Shown here one piece after another: positions 60,801-64,000 of a stretch of DNA of 64,000 bases. The position numbers and the translations under genes are program-made. Numbering within the stretch: the first letter of the stretch is position 1; each line of letters begins with the position of its first letter. Under the pieces are notes generated by a model that searched no databases, was not told the origin of the DNA, and saw only the letters and a list, made by a program, of their open reading frames with translations. This stretch comes from Siphonodentalium dalli. Its lineage: Eukaryota > Mollusca > Scaphopoda > Gadilida > Siphonodentaliidae. The DNA lies in the NCBI GenBank assembly GCA_032622095.1, contig CP136062.1:200609828-200673827 (forward strand), in the 5' to 3' direction.

Positions 60801-61459
60801 TGTGGTCTGCTGACCTTTTATTTGTTTTATATCTGTTGTAAATTGTGATTTACATGATACAAAATACAATGCCCCGCCCTCGCAAACAATCAGCACAAAA
60901 CTTCCCAGTTTTCTGTCTCAAATCTCACATGTTTATGTGGAAGATAACAATTATCTGAGTTAATATTTAGATATAAATAATATTTCTGCGATTAATACAC
61001 ATGACGCGAGTGATTAAATCACATAATTTGAATGTGAGGCAACATTTTTTACAAGTTTCTCATGAACATATCCTAATTTTTTTTAAGCACCCAGTAAAAT
61101 TGTGAAGATTAATATCATTGCTAATTGTCTTGCAATCCAATCATTGTTGCTTTGTTCTTGAGACGAAAAAACCATTCTAACTGATACGCCAAAAATCAGA
61201 TTCTTTAACTTGTCAGTTCTTGAGAAAGAGAACAAGAAAATCAAAAACAGTGTAATCTGTGCTATCGAACCTGACGATATAATACCGAACTGGACATCAA
61301 AAGAGGAACCGAATTGTATCGATTGCAACCTGAGCTAATTATCTGATTATTCAATAGCCTATCTATTAATCTATCTAATTATCATATCTCTTTATCATTA
61401 TTATATGATATCAAGTTGATACTGGTATATTGTCTAATTTATATTATAATTCATTTCAG
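60801..61459. other. Intron 14 DNA, unassigned
   Basis: AT-rich sequence with no repeat or frame recognised. The 61549-62030 intron is likewise plain. Confidence 0.4.
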
Positions 61460-61548
61460 ACACAATTAAAAGACTTCAAATTCAGTCATAAATTTAAAGA
61501 AAACTGTAAAAATCCCAAAGAAAAGTACTGTAAAGAGGCAAAAACAAG
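61460..61548 (+). CDS. GLG1: GLG1 exon E14
   Basis: The acceptor is AATTCATTTCAG and the donor is ACAAG|GTAATA. It enters in phase 0 and leaves in phase 2. The peptide TQLKDFKFSHKFKENC is followed by NPKEKYCKEAK, matching LVQMKDFRFSYKFKMAC and EDVLKLCPNIKKK. The region is lysine-rich, as in vertebrates. Confidence 0.93.
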
Positions 61549-62030
61549 GTAATAATAATTAATGTAATCACTGAAGTATTATCCATTTCTATGTCTTATA
61601 GTACCCACTTCAGTTTTGAGCAATGGGGGATGCCACAATATCTGGCATCGAAATAGTTTTAGAACAGCAAGATAAAGAAATTAACATTCGGAGAAAACCA
61701 AAACTCAACATTTTTATAAATGGCGTGATTCTACATTTATTATTATAGAATTGTACACATACATGTACTTGTATGTGTGTACCAGGGTGCAGAGTTTCCA
61801 TTCAATTTAAGTTATTAGTCAAGAGTTTTGAGAGTTGCACATTTTCAAGGATGAGGGCTTGGAGGAGGTCTACATCTAGACATCCTTATTTCAATGTCAA
61901 CAGTAATGACGGCATTTCAGATTCCAAATTTTCAATATATTTTTAAAAATAGCCTTCATTGATCCTGAGTATTAACTTGTACACAAAAAGTTGCTTAAGT
62001 GGCAAAAGGCTGACTAATGGTTTCTTGCAG

Positions 62031-62145
62031 GTCAGAGATTGTGACGTGTTTGAGTGAACATATAAGAAACGATACTTTGTTCGGGAAGCCACAAAGAATC
62101 TCCAACAAATGCAGGAATCAAGTTAAATTTGATCTGCTGCAAAGG
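62031..62145 (+). CDS. GLG1: GLG1 exon E15 (last exon in window)
   Basis: The acceptor is GTTTCTTGCAG and the donor is AGG|GTTAGT. It enters in phase 2 and leaves in phase 0. The peptide SEIVTCLSEHIRNDTLF is followed by ISNKCRNQVKFDLLQR, matching DVVICLSTTVRNDTL and SLKCRRQLRVEEL. The TTAA of a two-hairpin MITE starts 12 bases after the donor. The next exon must begin in phase 0 to the right of the window, because nothing GLG1-like follows before 64000. Confidence 0.95.
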
Positions 62146-62161
62146 GTTAGTAATCTGTTAA

Positions 62162-62551
62162 CCCTTTACCCAACAGAAGGGCCCTGTGCCAATGCATTCT
62201 CTTATATATGCGAGTCGACCATAGGTCGCCTCGCATATATAAGAGAATGCATTGGCTTAACACATTAAAAATTATAAAATTGTTAAAGAATGTAAGAAAA
62301 AATGGTAAAAAGTGTTAAATTTTTTTTTTTTTAGGCCTATGCATTCTCTTATATATGCGAGGCGACCTATGGTCGACTCGCATATATAAGAGAATGCATT
62401 GGCACAGGGCATAACTGTAACTATCACAATGTGGTCAAGGAGCCGGTTCCAATGATATCCATATTTGTATGGTTCTATTGAGACAGACCGAAGATATTTT
62501 AGGCTGTTGAAGCTTTATTTGGCCGGTTTTGACGGTTTGTTGGGTAAAGGG
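62162..62551. mobile_element. Two-hairpin TTAA MITE, copy 5
   Basis: TTAA flanks are at 62158-62161 and 62552-62555, with ends CCCTTTACCCAACAG and TGTTGGGTAAAGGG. Hairpins lie at about 62188-62255 and 62336-62402. It begins 12 bases after the E15 splice donor. Confidence 0.9.
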
Positions 62552-62697
62552 TTAATAAAACAAATTTGTATTTCGCAATGCATAGGAATAATTTCCAAAC
62601 GTCATTGACCTGTGATCTCCTAATTTAAATAGAACCAATCGGAAGCTGTGTTTGTAATTGCCTTTTTAAAAGAGACTGGACTATGTCTTGCAATGAG

Positions 62698-62815
62698 CTG
62701 TTACATCACAACCAATGAAATAGCGCCCAGTCTGAGACATGACCAATGAAATAGCGCCCAGTCTGAGACATGACCAATGAAATAGCGCCCAGTCTGGGAC
62801 ATGACCAATGGAATG
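62698..62815. repeat. Short tandem repeat, 36-bp unit
   Basis: Three units containing CCAATGAAATAGCGCCCAGT and CTGAGACATGA occur in a row, followed by a partial fourth. Confidence 0.85.
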
Positions 62816-62926
62816 AAGGCAATCCCATCAATACAGAAATGGAATTTGTATTCGGAATTCTAGAGACGTAAATATGATAAGTCTATCTTCGGCCTTTCAA
62901 AGCGACTGGATTGATCCATAACCAGG

Positions 62927-63340
62927 TGCAAGTCTGAATTTAATATGTCTGACAATTGCAGAATGAGGTCCCCAGAGGGTGAAATTAACCATCTGGAGAC
63001 CTCATTCTGTTCAGGCCTTAACTGCTATGGCAGACTTCGGATCAGATTGAAGTTCCTCAGTTGAAGTTTGTGATGTTCACCCCTTAGTCAGCTCCATTAT
63101 ACAGTTTATCTTCTGCAAATTCAGGGATATAGAAACTTAACAGTAGGGAACCAAGTTCCTAAAAACAATGTTGAATTGAGACTATAGATACTTCCCAGAA
63201 GATGAGGCCTAATCAGAATGAGTTCCCCAGAGGGTGAATTTGATGATGCTTGCCCACTGTGTGGGGTAGCATCACTAAATTTACCCTCTGAGGACCTCAT
63301 TCTGCAAAAGTCAGACACACTAAATTTAGGCTTTACCAGG
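62927..63340. mobile_element. Foldback MITE with TGTCTGACAATTGCAGAATG ends, copy 2
   Basis: It has the same parts as 41821-42267 but in reverse order: GGTCCCCAGAGGGTGAA, a shortened left hairpin, GATAGAAACTT-type interior, and a right hairpin around GATGCTTGCCCACTGTG. No target duplication is evident. Confidence 0.7.
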
Positions 63341-63349
63341 TGTGTTCTA

Positions 63350-64000
63350 CAGTGAAACCTCTCTAAACCGAACACCCTTCGGACCGGCCCTTCTGTTCGG
63401 TTTAGAGAGGTGTTCGGTTTACAGAAAATCGCAAAACCATCGGAATATATTGCCGCCGTCAGTAAGAGTTATCGAGACCCGAACACCTCATTACTGATTC
63501 CTTAAACTTTATTCAATAAACTACAAAATAAAACTTAAATTGCAATAGATAAACATGCTATAATAAGAAATAAATATATGTATAGATAAACCACGAAACA
63601 CGGTTACGATACATTTTACGGTGATTCACGGTTTTGGAAAATGTAGATTTCAACTCTGAGCTATTGTTTTCCCCGACGGCTCATTAATTTTGATAAGTTA
63701 ATTTAATAAAACTGTGATGGTAACAATAAACCACCCTACTGTACTTTTAGCAAATTAGTGTTTAGTTTGGACAATTGTTGTAAAAACAAAGAGTCCATTC
63801 CAGCACAATAGCTGATGTAAAAACAATGTGTCACTGCTCTAATTACCTGTGAAGTCACCATTGTTCAATCAGTGTGTGATATAAGCAAACATGTATCTAT
63901 CTGTATCTGCATGTATCTGAAGGTGGTGCAGTGCAGTAACTAATTCTTGTTTAGGCACATCTAATTAGACACCTGTTGTTTTAATTCGTTTCAAAGCTTT
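63350..64000. mobile_element. Left end of a pogo/Tigger-like element
   Basis: CAGTGAAACCTCTCTAAACC follows TA at 63348-63349. GTTCGGTTTAGAGAGGTG is inverted 40 bases later, as is usual for this class. No right end was found by 64000, so only the start is firm. Confidence 0.55.

Larger units (their letters stand above)
17815..62145 (+). other. GLG1: GLG1 (Golgi apparatus protein 1) gene, internal 15-exon portion
   Basis: This is a spliced gene for the Golgi cysteine-rich sialoglycoprotein known as GLG1, MG-160, CFR-1 or ESL-1. In vertebrates it is a type I membrane protein of the Golgi that binds FGFs, is an E-selectin ligand and affects growth-factor trafficking. Fifteen exons with AG/GT borders join into 2,228 nt (742 codons, preceded by two bases of a split codon) with no stop. 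Exon by exon, the peptide follows the vertebrate order of GLG1 cysteine-rich repeats, including FSDYRL, LRVAEL, HLDR, TLHCLM, LQYF/IQYF and RNDTL blocks. Intron phases in order are 0,0,0,0,0,1,0,2,2,0,0,0,0,2. Vertebrate proteins are about 1,180 residues, so roughly the last third, including the transmembrane segment and short tail, lies to the right of the window. The signal-peptide exon is not securely located. Confidence 0.95.

Overview
The window is eukaryotic, AT-rich and dominated by transposable elements. No bacterial-style gene, rRNA or tRNA was seen. Short exons with GT/AG borders are separated by 0.5-8 kb introns. The introns are packed with MITEs, foldback elements and arrays carrying GTCCGTCCGTCC-type motifs, a texture common in molluscan genomes. 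Together with the gene identified, this suggests a lophotrochozoan, most likely a bivalve or other mollusc. The species cannot be fixed from the sequence.

One host gene is present, on the + strand: the Golgi cysteine-rich sialoglycoprotein GLG1 (also called MG-160, CFR-1 or ESL-1). Fifteen internal coding exons lie between 17815 and 62145. They join in frame into 742 codons (2,228 nt) with intron phases that all agree. They cover about the first ten of the cysteine-rich repeats. The signal-peptide exon is not established: a weak candidate lies at 626-708. The remaining C-terminal repeats and the transmembrane segment lie beyond the right edge. One exon is a 33-nt microexon (24085-24117).

Layout: 1-17.8 kb is upstream or first-intron sequence with hAT-, mariner-, pogo- and TTAA-type elements and two tandem arrays. 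17.8-37.2 kb holds exons E1-E6 in large introns containing hAT elements, a foldback-derived 50-bp array and a composite 2-kb repeat. 37.2-46.8 kb holds E7-E10 with nested hAT elements and several two-hairpin TTAA elements. 46.8-54.5 kb is one long intron filled mainly by a DIRS-type retrotransposon (about 48714-53893) that still shows its internal complementary region. 54.5-62.1 kb holds E11-E15 with a Harbinger-like element, a deleted pogo/Tigger element with transposase remnants, and a 191-bp array. 62.1-64 kb is intron with more MITEs.

The most notable signals are: (i) the DIRS architecture; (ii) a shared double-hairpin core reused inside TTAA-flanked elements with different termini; (iii) transposon ends only 12-50 bp from several GLG1 splice sites; (iv) the in-frame microexon; (v) precisely dated nesting (hAT in hAT, a TTAA element inside a 160-bp array).
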